Part shown: piece by piece, positions 20,721 to 31,616 of the stretch
How the letters are laid out: each line of letters starts with the position of its first letter
Position numbering within the stretch: position 1 is the stretch's first letter
Assembly: GCA_001311805.1 (NCBI GenBank)
Contig: BBCA01000003.1
Coordinates: 1 to 64,000 of the forward strand
Reading direction: 5' to 3'
Length of the DNA: 64,000 nucleotides
Origin: Lentibacillus juripiscarius JCM 12147
GTDB lineage: Bacteria > Bacillota > Bacilli > Bacillales_D > Amphibacillaceae
Made by a program: the position numbers and the translations under genes
Notes under the pieces: generated by a model
Databases searched by the model: none
Seen by the model: the letters and a program-made list of their open reading frames with translations, nothing else
Told to the model about the DNA's origin: nothing

Positions 20721-21945
20721 TCAATCTCCTTGGTCAATTGGTTCCTGTCTGACAATATCTTCTTCAGCAACCATATACAAGATTAATTTCACTTTACCAT
20801 TCTCCGTTGATTGATGCAAAATATTTTCCGATTTAATTTTCGCATCAGGGCCAAGTTTCAGCTGCAATTCTTTTTGGCTTGTCTGATTCCAGCTTCGATC
20901 GCCTCTTCTTTACTCCTTTTGCCCTGCTGGTGTTTTTTCTCGCTTACAGTGGTTTCAACAAACTTTATAGGGAGTTTCCATTTAAAAAAGTATAAATCTT
21001 TCTCATTGCGTTCGCGGTGGGCCTGTTTATAATCAGGGTCTCCGAATCCCCAAATCGGTAATTCAAATGAATTTAATTTCAAATGGTATTTCTTTTTCTT
21101 CTCACCGGTCAGCAAATCGGTACTGGCAGTCAGCGGTACGGTCACTTCTGTCTCATACCATGTTTTTGCTATTACTTCACCTTCTGCAGCAGTCAGCTCA
21201 GGACTCTCTTCGTCTTCCTCATCATCACTGGCATCGGCGTTTTCGTCATCAGCTGTAGGCATCTTGCCTGATACGAGGACATCCCCTTTTTCCACATAGT
21301 CATTTACGCGAACCATCGGCTGTCCTTTAGCAACATACATTTTTTCGATGACACCTTTTTTGGAAGCCACCAGGTTCCTAGGTCCATCCACTTCTTCCTC
21401 TTCCACTATTGTTTTTCAACACCTTCCAGCACGAAGGTTGTCCCTTTTGGTGTACCCCAATCCAAAGCAGTTCAGGAATATCATTCATTAATTGCTGCTG
21501 GATTTCACTCGGTGGATCAAGCGTAAATGTCCATGATCCCCGATGGATCCCGTATTCATCCAGTTGCTTGCTGATTTTCTCCTCCAGATCCTTAGGGACA
21601 TTTGTTATCTTGACTTCCCATATGATATTAGAAAGGCTAAAAATAAGCAGCACACTCAATGTGAGAGCAAGCAGAACTTCTTTTCTCCTGATGAACTTCT
21701 TCATTAGAAAAGGAAAGCCCCGTTTGCTGGTGAATGTCAGTTTATAGTTTGTCCCCCATTTTGTTTCCTTAACCCGGAAATGTCTTGTAACTTAATATTT
21801 CCGCTACAGACATTTTCCGATTTCTTTTGAATATTCCAGACCATAATACCCTGGCTGGCACATCTTTGAAAAATAATTCCGGATACCATCCCTCAACCCG
21901 GACTGTAACGTATCCGGTGATGAAGGAACCTTGTATAAGTTTCAT
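20721..21945 (-). CDS. yqfD: Sporulation protein YqfD (frameshifted)
   Basis: Starts MKLIQGSFITGYVTVRVEG after GAAGGAGGCTGCC. A membrane segment (LLALTLSVLLIFSLSNIIW) follows near residue 100, then a large periplasm-like/forespore-intermembrane part containing an acidic stretch (ADDENADASDDEEDEESPE). Shifts occur near 21780, 21412 and 20885. Corrected length is ~408, like the SpoIV-type YqfD family, which is conserved in endospore formers and under sigma-E control in B. subtilis. The molecular role is unknown. The acidic insert (about 15 residues of D/E) looks longer than usual and fits a halophile. Confidence 0.85.
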
Positions 21946-21967
21946 GGCAGCCTCCTTCAAACAGGTT

Positions 21968-22249
21968 TTATTCGGGAATGAACTTCACTTCCTTGATGGT
22001 TCCTTCCAGCAATATTTCTTCAGGAAGCATCATTTTTAGGACAAACGATGAACCTGTAATTTGCACATAGCCTTTATTCGTTTTCAGCCTTAGCTCCTTA
22101 TCTGAATAGACAGCTAATCCTTGATGGTTTTCAATATAAACATGGAGTTCGCCGATGATGGTAATTCTCGGAAGTTCCATCATGACATCGGAAGGAAGTG
22201 AAAAATACTTTGTAAGCCATGGAGCGATCTGCTGTTGCCATTTCTTCAA
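21968..22249 (-). CDS. yqfC: Sporulation protein YqfC
   Basis: 93 residues, intact, no membrane segment. It has the family pattern LPRITIIGELHVYIENHQG and GYVQITG, ending in LEGTIKEVKF. YqfC and YqfD form a conserved sporulation pair (sigma-E regulon in B. subtilis). It lies 22 bases before yqfD, after a terminator that separates the pair from floA-yqfB. Confidence 0.88.
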   Translation of the reverse strand: MKKWQQQIAPWLTKYFSLPSDVMMELPRITIIGELHVYIENHQGLAVYSDKELRLKTNKGYVQITGSSFVLKMMLPEEILLEGTIKEVKFIPE

Positions 22250-22306
22250 TGATGTGGCCCCCTCTCACAACCATATTTATGATGAAAGAAGCAGGATAAG
22301 AACAAA

Positions 22307-22351
22307 AGCACCATTATCAGGCGGGCTTTTCAGCGTGCCGATAATGGTGCT
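22307..22351 (-). terminator. Strong terminator between the floA/yqfB unit and yqfCD
   Basis: AGCACCATTATC and GATAATGGTGCT form a perfect 12 bp stem, followed by TTTTGTTCTT on the minus strand. Confidence 0.8.
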
Positions 22352-22371
22352 AGGGCATTATTCATAACTCT

Positions 22372-22844
22372 TCATTTTTTGCGCTGGGCAATAATGCTGC
22401 GGTAAGGCTTTGTTGCTCTCGGCTGGCCCAGTACTTCTGACATGATAATACCATTCACTAAGCCGGAGCGACTCAGATTCTTACGCATATTTTTTTAAGT
22501 TTTTGCTGTTCCAGTGCTGCATCTGTCGCAGGCTTTCCGGTGTGATGCTCTAAGTCTGTGTCATGCTGTTGTTCCGGTTCTTCCTGGTTTTTATCGCCGC
22601 TGTCCATGCGTTCTGCCAGCTGTTCTCGCTGTTTCTTCTGGATTTCCTCAATCGAAGCTGTGGCAGCGGTCGGCTGAGTTTCATTCCCTTCGTTCGGATT
22701 CGCATCAGAACGGCGGGTTTGTTTAGGTACTGTTTCCGGCGGGGCACTTTTCCGTTTTGGTACAGGTTCCGCCGTTTCGGACTTATCTTTAAACAAACCG
22801 GAAATGGCCCCAATAATGGCAAGGACAGCTAGAATAATCTCCAC
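22372..22844 (-). CDS. YqfB-position hypothetical protein, N-terminal membrane anchor (frameshifted)
   Basis: The protein begins with a hydrophobic anchor (IILAVLAIIGAISGLF), then ~90 residues of charged linker rich in E, Q, K and P, and, after restoring a missing A near 22495, a basic C-terminal motif (RSGLVNGIIMSEVLGQPRA). Corrected length is ~157. It occupies the place of B. subtilis yqfB between floA and yqfC. The short C-terminal IIMSEVLGxPRA motif looks like the conserved part and may be an interaction peptide. I do not recognise a function. Confidence 0.6.
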
Positions 22845-22874
22845 TGTACCCCTCCTCGCTCAAGCAATGACATC

Positions 22875-23869
22875 TTATTTCTCATCGTTATTATTATCTT
22901 CATCATCCTGGGTCAATTTCCCGATGGAGCCGCGCATGTCTGTGTCGGCATCAATGTTTTGTAATTCATGTAGTCCATGACACCCATGTTCCCTGAACGC
23001 AATGCTTCTGCCAGTGCACGAGGGACATCTGCCTCTGCCTCGACAACTTTTGCACGCATTTCTTCCACACGGGCAACCATTTCCTGCTCTTGTGCCACGG
23101 CCATGGCGCGTCTTTCTTCCGCTTTGGCCTGTGCAATATTCTTGTCAGCCTCTGCCTGGTCTGTTTGCAGAATGGCACCAATGTTCTTGCCAATGTCAAC
23201 ATCCGCAATATCAATCGACAGAATTTCAAACGCTGTTCCTGCATCCAGCCCTTTGCCAAGGACATTGTGTGAAATCGAATCAGGATTTTCCAGAACTTTG
23301 GTATGTGCCTCGGAACTACCAATCGTGCTGACAACACCTTCCCCTACTCGGGCAATAACTGTATCTTCACCAGCACCACCGACCAGACGATCAATATTGG
23401 CTCGGACGGTAATACGTGCTTTTGCTTTCACTTCAATCCCGTCCATTGCAATACCAGCAATAAATGGCGTTTCGATAACTTTTGGATTAACACTCATCTG
23501 AACGGCGTCAAGCACATCACGTCCGGCCAAATCAATTGCTGCCGTCCGTTCGAATGATAGTTCAATATTGGCGCGCTGAGCAGCAATCAGAGCATTTACC
23601 ACTCTGTCCACATTACCACCTGCAAGGTAGTGACTTTCCAGCTGGTTCGTTGTCACATCCAGCCCTGCCTTATGCGCTTTAATCAGCGGATTAATGACTC
23701 TTGATGGCACTACCCGACGCAGACGCATCCCAACAAGGGTAAAGATTCCCACTTTTACGCCTGCTGCCAGTGCACTGATCCACAGCATCACCGGTATGAA
23801 CGTAAATAATACTGCGAGCACTATCAGAATGATAACGGCTATAATAATCGGCATCCATTCCATTCCCAT
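22875..23869 (-). CDS. floA: Flotillin-like protein FloA (frameshifted near the end)
   Basis: Lipid-raft scaffold of functional membrane microdomains. It has an N-terminal membrane hairpin (residues ~6-45), an SPFH/PHB-like domain ([14 protein letters not shown]..., [20 protein letters not shown]) and a C-terminal coiled coil rich in A/E/Q ([20 protein letters not shown]). A missing A near 22957 hides the acidic end (DEDNNNDEK). Corrected length ~331. It follows nfeD by ~65 bases; NfeD and flotillin pairs are functionally linked. Confidence 0.93.
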
Positions 23870-23933
23870 TTTAATTCCTCCCTCAAATGTATTAAAGATA
23901 TTTCCCGAATACTGCTGCGCAATCCATTATGAA

Positions 23934-25271
23934 TCATAATTCTCTAACGATTACACGAACACCTTCCACTTTGATTATTTTCACAGGTTTATTTTTTTCA
24001 ATGAAACCTCCTTCCGTTACTACATCCAACCGTTCATCATTAAATACTGCTGTGCCTGATGGCCGCAGTGGGGTTATCGTTTCCCCTTCAAGGCCAATGA
24101 GTTCGAGCCGATTTTCTGAGGAAACATAGCCTTTTTCGGTTGTTGTCTGATCCTCCAGGATAAAATTACGGAAAAATCCTTTGCGCATTCCCATCTTCCT
24201 AAACATGATAACAGCTGCAATAACAGTGACGATAAAGGCAATACTAATGCTCATTGTCATATGACCCAAATCCTGACCGGACATCAAAAGCGAGCCAATA
24301 ATTGCTACAAATCCAAGCAGGCCAGCAATTCCGCCAGGCAGGAAAAATTCTGCAATCACAAGACCGACTCCAATAATCAGCAAAATGATTGCTTCCATTC
24401 CTGCCAATCCAGCAACGGCATGCCCGTAAAAAACAGGACTAGTCCGGCTATTCCCATGATCCCCCGGAATTCCAAATCCCGGTGAAAACAATTCCCCAAT
24501 AAGACCAAGGCTAGCTATCGATAGAAGGATTGGTACAACAACTGGATTGGTAATAAACCGGGCAATATGTTCCGAAATGGTCAATTCTTTTTCCACAACA
24601 GCAGCTTTCTGTAATCCCAAATCTTTGAGAAGTGCTTGGCGATTTTCTACCGTGCGTCTGAATAACCAACATCTTTTGCATTACTTGGTCCCAACGTAAG
24701 ATATTTTCCTTCCCCTGCTCCATACTTGGGAAGATCAATACTCGGATTAGCCATTGCCGCTGCATACTGGGGATCCCTTCCTTTTGATTCTGCAGCGCTC
24801 TTCATGGCAGACAGCCAAGCAGACTGTGCTTTTTATCCGCGGCGGTACCATCCTGGTTAATCACCCCGCTTGCCCCCATTGTCGCATTAGGCTTCATATA
24901 AATATTATCTGTATTCAATGCGATATAAGAACCTGCAGAAAGTGCTCTATTGGTGATGAAAGCAGTTGTTTCAATTTTTAATCCCTGCAGCAATTCACCA
25001 ATTGTTCAGCAGCAGCGACTGCCCCCCCAGGCGTGTCGATTTCAAACAGAATATGGTCGGCACCTTTTTCTTCTGCTTCACTCGTCGTCCGCTGCAGGAA
25101 TGCTTTCAGTCCCATTTCCACTTCTTTTTCAATGGGAATGACATAAACTTGCTTACCACTTCCATCGGCTTCGTCATTGGCCTGAGCAGAGATAACCTGA
25201 GCTGTAGCAAGTACAAACGCCAAAACAGCCATCATGGATATTATGTATTTTCTCAGTCTTGTACTCCCCAT
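23934..25271 (-). CDS. nfeD: NfeD family membrane protein with ClpP-like domain (frameshifted)
   Basis: B. subtilis YqeZ type (NfeD1b). A signal peptide (residues ~1-30, ending around ISAQA) precedes a ClpP/SppA-like domain (VYVIPIEKEVEMGL, FEIDTPGGAV, RALSAGSYIA with the catalytic-type serine context), then several membrane helices, and a C-terminal OB-fold NfeD domain (RPSGTAVFNDERLDVVTEGG). At least four indels lie between 24450 and 25000. Corrected length ~446. Partner of floA downstream. Confidence 0.9.
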
Positions 25272-25418
25272 CCATTTTCACCCCTTTTTGCGAATCCAGC
25301 ACTTTACTATACGATTTATATGTGTGAATAGTTTCATTTAATTTTGCTAAATCAGATTGTGTGTGGAATCAGCAAATCAGACAAGTGTCAGTTACACCCG
25401 TCAGGTCTATTATGGAAA

Positions 25419-25446
25419 GAGGCCCTGCCAGCTGTGGCAGGGCCTC
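25419..25446 (-). terminator. Terminator of rpsU-yqeY
   Basis: GAGGCCCTGCC and GGCAGGGCCTC form an 11 bp perfect stem, followed by TTTCC on the minus strand, immediately after yqeY. Confidence 0.8.
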
Positions 25447-25450
25447 CCAT

Positions 25451-25901
25451 TCAAGCATTTAAATGTTTTTGAACAAGTTTATTAATTCGTGCACCATCAG
25501 CTCTTCCCTTTACCTTGGGCATGATGGTGTTCATCACTTTCCCCATATCCTTCTTGGAAGTAGCATTAACTTCCTGGATTGTTGAGGTAACAACAGCCTC
25601 CAGCTCTTCTTCTGTGAGCTGATGCGGCATATATGCTTCTATCACATTGATTTCTGTTTCGAGCTTACTGACAAGATCATCGCGTTCGGCTGATTTAAAT
25701 TCTTGGAGGGAATCCTTCCTTTGTTTCAATTCTCTTGAAAGAACTGTCAATTCTTCGTCTTCAGAAAGATTTTTTCTTACCAAGTTTAATCGTTTCATTC
25801 TGCAATGAAGCCTTTATCATACGTATTACTGCAAGTCTATCTTTCTCTTTACGCTTCATCGCCTGCTTCATGTCCTCGTTCAGCTGTTCAACTAGCGGCA
25901 T
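25451..25901 (-). CDS. yqeY: GatB/YqeY family protein (frameshifted)
   Basis: Small helical protein (~149 residues) related to the tail domain of GatB. It starts [20 protein letters not shown] after AAGGTGCAGGCAT and ends [11 protein letters not shown], with [10 protein letters not shown] (family's PxxKGRADG) near the end. One A too many, or two too few, in the run near 25775 breaks the frame. It follows rpsU by 18 bases; the rpsU-yqeY pair is universal in Bacilli. Its function is not firmly known. Confidence 0.9.
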
Positions 25902-25918
25902 ATGCCTGCACCTTCTTT

Positions 25919-26092
25919 TTACTTACGTTTCCTAGCAGCCTCTGACTTCTTCTTGCGGCGTACACTTGGCTTTTCATAATGTTCACGCTTACGGTATTCC
26001 TGCAATGTACCACTCTTAGATACGTTGCGTTTAAAGCGACGAAGAGCATCTTCAAGAGACTCGTTTTTACGAACGCGAGTGTGATTTGACAT
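25919..26092 (-). CDS. rpsU: 30S ribosomal protein S21
   Basis: 57 residues, intact. Typical S21: [17 protein letters not shown] followed by a very basic tail ([13 protein letters not shown]). The ATG at 26090-26092 follows GAGGGAGGGAAATTAGC. Transcribed from the promoter at 26165-26193. Confidence 0.95.
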   Translation of the reverse strand: MSNHTRVRKNESLEDALRRFKRNVSKSGTLQEYRKREHYEKPSVRRKKKSEAARKRK

Positions 26093-26164
26093 GCTAATTT
26101 CCCTCCCTCCGAAGCAAAGACAAAAATGTAACGACATGTGATGCAATGCCACATATCACTGCTA

Positions 26165-26193
26165 ATTATAATATAACAGCATACCTAGGTCAA
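26165..26193 (-). promoter_or_regulatory. Sigma-A promoter of rpsU-yqeY
   Basis: TTGACC (26188-26193), 17-base spacer, TATAAT (26165-26170), minus strand. Close to consensus, fitting a ribosomal protein gene. Confidence 0.85.
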
Positions 26194-26229
26194 CTTAAAT
26201 ATTATTGTTTTTGCATTAAAGTGAAACTT

Positions 26230-26345
26230 CATTCAGTGGTAGGTTCCTTTCCCCCACTGAATGTTAGTTGAACGAATCAGGAATTTACGGGCTGTTGATC
26301 CCCCACCTTCACGTGTATGGTTTACTCACGTTTAGAAGTGGGGGT
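26230..26345. repeat. Two adjacent inverted-repeat structures between deoC and rpsU; possible IS-element end or structured RNA
   Basis: First, CCCCCACTTC with an inner ACGTG pairs with CACGT and GAAGGTGGGGG (26297-26345), a two-part stem of ~15 bp with a short bulge. Second, CATTCAGTGG pairs with CCACTGAATG (26230-26263). Between them is a ~30-base spacer. No transposase gene or remnant lies nearby. Such G-rich folded ends are seen in IS200/IS605-type elements, but deoC termination would also need a structure here. See the finding for tests. Confidence 0.4.
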
Positions 26346-26378
26346 GTTACAGTCCGTTAATGCGTGATAAATGCCATT

Positions 26379-27050
26379 TTAATAGGATGACGTGCCTTCT
26401 TCACCGTTAACAATTGCTACACCGGCACTTGCGCCGATCCTTGTCGCACCGGCTTCAATCATTGCTCTGACTGTTTGTGTATCCCGGATGCCGCCGGATG
26501 CTTTTACTCCCATTTCACTGCCAACAGTCTCGCGCATCAGCCTTACGTCTTCAACAGTGGCACCGCCTCCGGAGAAGCCTGTGGATGTTTTTACATAATC
26601 TGCCCCTGCTGCACTAGCAAGCTTGCACGCGCGAATCTTTTCTTCTTCATTTAATAGCGATGTTTCTATGATTACTTTTGTCAGTGCGCTCCCATTTGCA
26701 GCTTCTACAACTGCTTCGATATCACGCTGGACCGCCTGATTATTGGATGCTTTCAGTTCTCCAACATTCAGCACCATATCAACTTCCGCTGCACCATCAC
26801 TCAACGCCTGTTTCGTTTCATAAACTTTTGACGCTGTGCTTGTTGCACCAAGCGGAAAACCAATCACCGTACACACTTTTACATCCGTGTCTTTTAGGTT
26901 TTCATAACAATAGGGAACCCAGTATGGATTGACGCAAACGGATGTAAAGCTGTATTCACGTGCCTCACGAACAATCTCGGCTATCTTGTCCTTGCCAGTT
27001 TCAGGCTTCAACTGGGTATGATCAATATATGCTGCAAGTTCTGCGCTCAT
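26379..27050 (-). CDS. deoC: Deoxyribose-phosphate aldolase
   Basis: Cleaves 2-deoxyribose-5-phosphate to glyceraldehyde-3-phosphate and acetaldehyde. 223 residues, intact. The Schiff-base lysine lies in [14 protein letters not shown], the second lysine in [10 protein letters not shown], and DHTQLKP opens the barrel. B. subtilis has deoC (dra) elsewhere in a nucleoside operon; here it stands alone between mtaB and rpsU. Confidence 0.94.
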   Translation of the reverse strand: MSAELAAYIDHTQLKPETGKDKIAEIVREAREYSFTSVCVNPYWVPYCYENLKDTDVKVCTVIGFPLGATSTASKVYETKQALSDGAAEVDMVLNVGELKASNNQAVQRDIEAVVEAANGSALTKVIIETSLLNEEEKIRACKLASAAGADYVKTSTGFSGGGATVEDVRLMRETVGSEMGVKASGGIRDTQTVRAMIEAGATRIGASAGVAIVNGEEGTSSY

Positions 27051-27131
27051 GGCTGAAACTTCCTTTCGTGTATTGTGATCTTTTCTTATCTCATCATAGC
27101 ATGTCCGACTTATAAACTTAAGAAAAAAACT

Positions 27132-27148
27132 CCCCGGAAGTTCCGGGG
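27132..27148 (-). terminator. Terminator of the dnaK operon
   Basis: CCCCGGAA and TTCCGGGG with a one-base centre, followed by GAGTTTTTTTC on the minus strand, right after the mtaB stop. A textbook intrinsic terminator for the whole hrcA...mtaB unit. Confidence 0.85.
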
Positions 27149-27152
27149 GGAA

Positions 27153-28503
27153 TTAGGAAGGCAGTTTATCCGCTGCTTCTGCGGCATCGTCCATAACACG
27201 AACAAAAACACCTTCATTATATGGATATCCCGATTTCGTGATCTTTACGCGCACCAGTTTCCCGATCAATTCCGGTGAGCCACTGAACCTTACTTTCAAG
27301 TAGTTATCTGTATATCCTTGCAGGAGATTGGCATTATCCTCATCCACCTGCTCTTCTGGAATGACTTCCAGTACTTCCTCTTCATAATCAGAGGCATAAT
27401 TTTTAGCAAGCTGATTGGATAGATCAATCATCTGGTTTACTCGTTCATTCTTGATATCGTCATCAACTTGGTCATTCATCCGGGCGGCCGGTGTACCAGT
27501 CTTCTTGAGAATGGAAACACATGGAGTTCGGAGTAGCCAATCTCACGTACAAATTGGTACGTTTCCATGAACTCTTCTTCGTCTCACCCGGAAATCCAAC
27601 AATGACATCGGACGTAATAGCCAGACCAGGCAGTGCTTTTCGGATTTTATCAACCTTTGTTTATAGTAGCCAGTAGAATATTTCCGGCGCATACGGTGCA
27701 GCACACTATCTGATCCAGCCTGCAGCGGAATATGCAGATGACGGACAATTTTTTCCGATTTGTCCAGTACATCAATCACTTCATCCGTAATCTGGCTCGC
27801 CTCAATCGACGAAATGCGGATCCTCTTCAGACCATCCACTTTTGTTTCCAGTTCCTTCAGCAGCTTGGCAAAATTGTAGTCATTCATGTCTTCTCCATAC
27901 CCTGCAGTATGAATACCGGTCAGCACAATTTCTTTATAGCCGGCTTCGACCAGGTTTTGCGCCTGTTCAATCACATTTTCAGGCTCCCTTGATCGCAACA
28001 GGCCTCTGGACCATGGGATGATGCAAAACGTGCAAAAGTTGTTGCACCCTTCCTGGATTTTTAAAGACGCACGCGTGCGGTCAGTAAATGCCGGCACGTC
28101 CATCTCTTCAAATACACGGTTTTTCATGATGTTGGAAACACCATTGATTGGTTCACGCGTCTTTTGGTGTTCTTCTATATAATCAATCATTTTCTTTCTG
28201 TTCTGTGTCCCGACGATGACATCAACCCCGGGAATTTCCATGATTTCGCCTGGTGAAGTCTGGGCATAGCAACCTGTTACACAAACGACAGCGTCGGGAT
28301 TTTTCCGGACTGCCCGCCGGATGACCTGCCTGCTCTTTTTATCCCCCGGTATTAGTGACCGTACACGTATTGATGACATATACATCCGACTGACGGTCAA
28401 AGTCAACCCGTTCATACCCGTGTTCCTTAAACATGTTCCAAATGCCTTCTGTTTCATAATGGTTAACTTTACACCCCAGTGTATGAAAAGCAACTGTTGG
28501 CAT
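27153..28503 (-). CDS. mtaB: tRNA threonylcarbamoyladenosine methylthiotransferase MtaB (frameshifted)
   Basis: Radical-SAM enzyme that converts t6A37 to ms2t6A in tRNA. The N-terminal UPF0004 domain starts MPTVAFHTLGCKVN, with INTCTVT and CVTGCYAQ supplying the first cluster's cysteines. The radical-SAM motif is CNNFCTFCIIP. A C-terminal TRAM domain follows (YLKVRFSGSPELIGKLVRVKI). Shifts lie near 28345, 27660, 27585 and 27490. Corrected length ~450. The ATG begins two bases after the preceding rsmE stop. Last gene of the heat-shock operon. Confidence 0.93.
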
Positions 28504-29262
28504 TTATTCACACCCCATTTCTTCAAAATGATACGAGATACTTGCCAGTGCATACATAGCAGCCGTTTCCGTCCTTAAAATGCGTGGACCCAGACGAACA
28601 GGTGCAAATCCTTCCTGCTTCATCACGTTTGCCTCATTCTCAGAAAAGCCACCTTCTGGGCCAATCACAATCAGCACATGGTCCCCTGGTTTAAACCTTG
28701 CCACCGACTGAGCGAATGTTTGAAATGCATCCGTTTTTGCTTCTTCTTCGTAGGCGAACAGTTTCCTCTCAAAGCTCTGGCTCTGTTCCATTAATTCCTT
28801 GATTGCCATAGCCGGGTGAAGCTGCGGGATTTTATTGCGATGGCACTGTTCACTGGCTTCTTTTAAAATTTTGGAATACCGGGCCATTTTCTTTTCTGCC
28901 TTTTTGTCATCCCATACCACAACAGAGCGCTCTGCCTTGAGCGGAATGAATGCAGATGCCCCCAGCTCTGTTCCTTTTTGAAGGACAAGTTCAAATTTAT
29001 CCCCCTTCGCCAATGCCTGGACAATGGTAACTGATACAGGGGACTCGTTTGATGTATCCATCCATTCTTTTATTTCAGCCCTGACTTCATCTGCGTTCAT
29101 GCTGGTTATGGTACAAATTGCAGCCTGTCCATCCGGATGATTGCAGATAATCTCATTGCCAGTCTTTAGCCGCATGACACGTGTGACATGGTGTGCATCA
29201 TCACCCGTGACATAAACTTGTTCATCTATCCAGTTTTCGGAGGGTACAAAATAACGCTGCAA
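28504..29262 (-). CDS. rsmE: 16S rRNA m3U1498 methyltransferase RsmE
   Basis: Intact, ~252 residues from the TTG at 29260-29262 (LQRYFVPS), the usual family start; a GTG four codons earlier is an alternative. It has a PUA-like N-terminal domain (GDDAHHVTRVMRLKTGN) and a SPOUT knot with VIGPEGGFSENE and RLGPRILRTETAA. The start overlaps the prmA stop region by coupling. Confidence 0.93.
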   Translation of the reverse strand: MQRYFVPSENWIDEQVYVTGDDAHHVTRVMRLKTGNEIICNHPDGQAAICTITSMNADEVRAEIKEWMDTSNESPVSVTIVQALAKGDKFELVLQKGTELGASAFIPLKAERSVVVWDDKKAEKKMARYSKILKEASEQCHRNKIPQLHPAMAIKELMEQSQSFERKLFAYEEEAKTDAFQTFAQSVARFKPGDHVLIVIGPEGGFSENEANVMKQEGFAPVRLGPRILRTETAAMYALASISYHFEEMGCE

Positions 29263-29263
29263 T

Positions 29264-30215
29264 TCAGGCACCACTTTCGTTATCAATCTTTTTAGCCGCA
29301 ATCGATATCCAATCTTCCATTTCATTTACCTCCAAAATGCGAAACCCGGCTTCTTCCAATGCCTCCTGCACCGCTAGATGTTTTTCCTTGATAATACCCG
29401 ATGTAATAAAAACACCATCCGGTTTCAGGTTGTTCCAGGCATCATCGGTAAATTGCACAATGATATCTGCTAAAATATTTGCAACAATCATGTCGGCCTT
29501 CATGTCGACTGATTTAAGCAGATTATTCTGTTTAACCGTTATCAGTTCTTGCAAACCGTTCAATTCAGCATTTATTTTCGTGCTATTCACAGCCACATCG
29601 TCCAGGTCAAAAGCATGAACTTTACTTGCTCCCAGCAATCCAGATGCAATGCTTAACACACCTGAACCACACCCAACATCGAGGACAACATCCTGTTCAT
29701 TTATGTATTGTTCAATTGCACGAATACTTTGTGCGGTAGTGGGATGGGTTCCCGTCCCGAAAGCCATCCCCGGATCAAGTTCAAGAACAACTTCCTCTGC
29801 AGCAGGCTCATATCTTTCCCATGTCGGGATAATCGTTACCTTGTCAGAAATTTTAACAGGCTTATAATATTTTTTCCAGGCGGTTGCCCATTCTTCCTCA
29901 TTTATTTCACTTACAGTCAATTGATTTCTGCCCAAATCAATCCCAAGCCGCTCCAATTCATTAATGGCCTTCTTCATGGCATCTACTGTTTCCCCAAGCT
30001 CACTGTTTACTGGAAGATAAGCCTTGACATGGACACCGTCTGCTGGATAATCATCGGGGTTCAGCTCATAAACCTCACCAAAATGTATCCCGCTCCTTAA
30101 TCAGTTCAGCAGGATCCTCGATGACAACACCACTGGCACCTTGTTCATGTAAAATATTTGAAATTGGCTCAACCGCTTCATTTGTTGTATGGATACAAAT
30201 TTCAGACCATTTCAC
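29264..30215 (-). CDS. prmA: Ribosomal protein L11 methyltransferase (frameshifted)
   Basis: SAM-dependent lysine methyltransferase of L11. The GTG start (30213-30215) gives [20 protein letters not shown], the family opening. Motif I is [14 protein letters not shown], and [12 protein letters not shown] and VANILADII are conserved signatures. One extra T near 30075 splits the frame (TFGEVYELN). Corrected length ~316. Lies after dnaJ as in B. subtilis. Confidence 0.93.
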
Positions 30216-30267
30216 GTTTGTTCACCCATTCCCTGATATCGTCTATACCTTTTGACGTTGTAAAAAA

Positions 30268-30284
30268 GCCCACGTTCAGTGGGC
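30268..30284 (-). terminator. Stem-loop after dnaJ
   Basis: GCCCAC and GTGGGC with a 5-base loop, followed by TTTTTTACA on the minus strand. It probably ends part of the dnaK-dnaJ transcripts before prmA. Confidence 0.65.
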
Positions 30285-30317
30285 AATACAGAAGCTACAA
30301 CGGTCTTGACGGCATAC

Positions 30318-31441
30318 TTAGCTCTTAAATGCATTTTTGAAACGCTGGAACAATGATCCTTGCTCATCCGTCGATTCATTACCGCCAATTTCGTTAAATT
30401 CACGCAGAAGTTCTTTTTGACGGTCAGTCAGTCTGCTTGGTGTAACCACTCTGATTTGCACATGCTGATCGCCATGACCATACCCGCGCACATTGGGAGC
30501 ACCTTTTCCTTTCAGTCGGAAGACTTTCCCTGTTTGCGTGCCGGCAGGTATTGTCAGCATCACTTTGCCATGAACCGTTGGCACTTCTACTTCGTCACCC
30601 AGAGCAGCCTGTGCAAACGTTATGGGCAGTTCGCAGTAGATATGATCCCCATCACGTTCATAAAACTCATGCGATCTGACTTTGATTACGACAAACAAAT
30701 CTCCTGGAGGCCCACCATTGACACCTGGCTCTCCTTTACCAGAAACGCGGATCTGATGGCCTTCGTCAATCCCTTTTGGAATAGAAATATGAATCGTTTT
30801 GTTCTCTTTCACTTTACCGGAGCCACCGCATGTGGTGCATTTTTCCGGAATAATTTTTCCGCTGCCGTTACAGTGGTGGCATACACGACGGTTTACAACA
30901 CGGCCGAATGGTGTGTTCTGCTCCATATTCAATTGGCCGGATCCCTTACAATGGGAACACGTTTCTGCTTTTGTTCCAGGTTTGGCACCTGAGCCATGAC
31001 AGGTATCACAATTTTCTTCTTTTGGTATGTTGATATCTGTCTCTTTACCGAAGATGGCTTCTTCAAAATCCAATGTCATCGTATACTGCAAATCAGCACC
31101 TTGCTGCGGAGCATTCGGGTCGCGTCTTCTGCCGCCACCGAAGAACATATCAAATATATCTCCGAAACCGCCGAAGTCACCAAAATCCTGTGCACCACCA
31201 AAACCACCAAAGCCTTGTCCCTGTGCTCCGGCATGGCCAATTGGTCGTATTGCGCACGTTTTTGTTCATCACTTAATACTTCATATGCCTCTTTGGCTTC
31301 CTTAAATTTATCGGCTGCGTTTTCTTCTTCACTGACATCCGGGTGATATTTTCGGGCCAGTTTACGGTACGCTTTCTTGATATCGTCTTTTGACGCATCA
31401 TTTTCAACACCAAGCACTTCATAATAATCGCGCTTACTCAC
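30318..31441 (-). CDS. dnaJ: Chaperone DnaJ (frameshifted once)
   Basis: Hsp40 co-chaperone of DnaK. The J-domain has the HPD motif (KYHPDVS). A G/F-rich linker follows (GFGGFGG), and the zinc domain has four CXXCXGXG repeats ([32 protein letters not shown]). One missing T near 31235 breaks the frame at YDQFGHAG. Corrected length ~374. The start is GTG at 31439-31441 after CGGGAGAG. Confidence 0.95.
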
Positions 31442-31616
31442 TTGTACATCACTCTCCCGACACTATTGCATACGTATCATCTTATCATTATTAACGTTCT
31501 GATAGCAACCAGTTACCGCTGTCTATTTGCTTAGGTTAAAAAACTTGGCTTTTACTCGGAAACCCTTATGCATTGGAGTGCAAGCTTTAGTAGCACTTAC
31601 ACTTCCTTAACTGCGA

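Noticed and set aside
30360..30992. A 210-codon open frame opposite dnaJ
   Set aside because: Shadow of the dnaJ zinc-domain coding strand.
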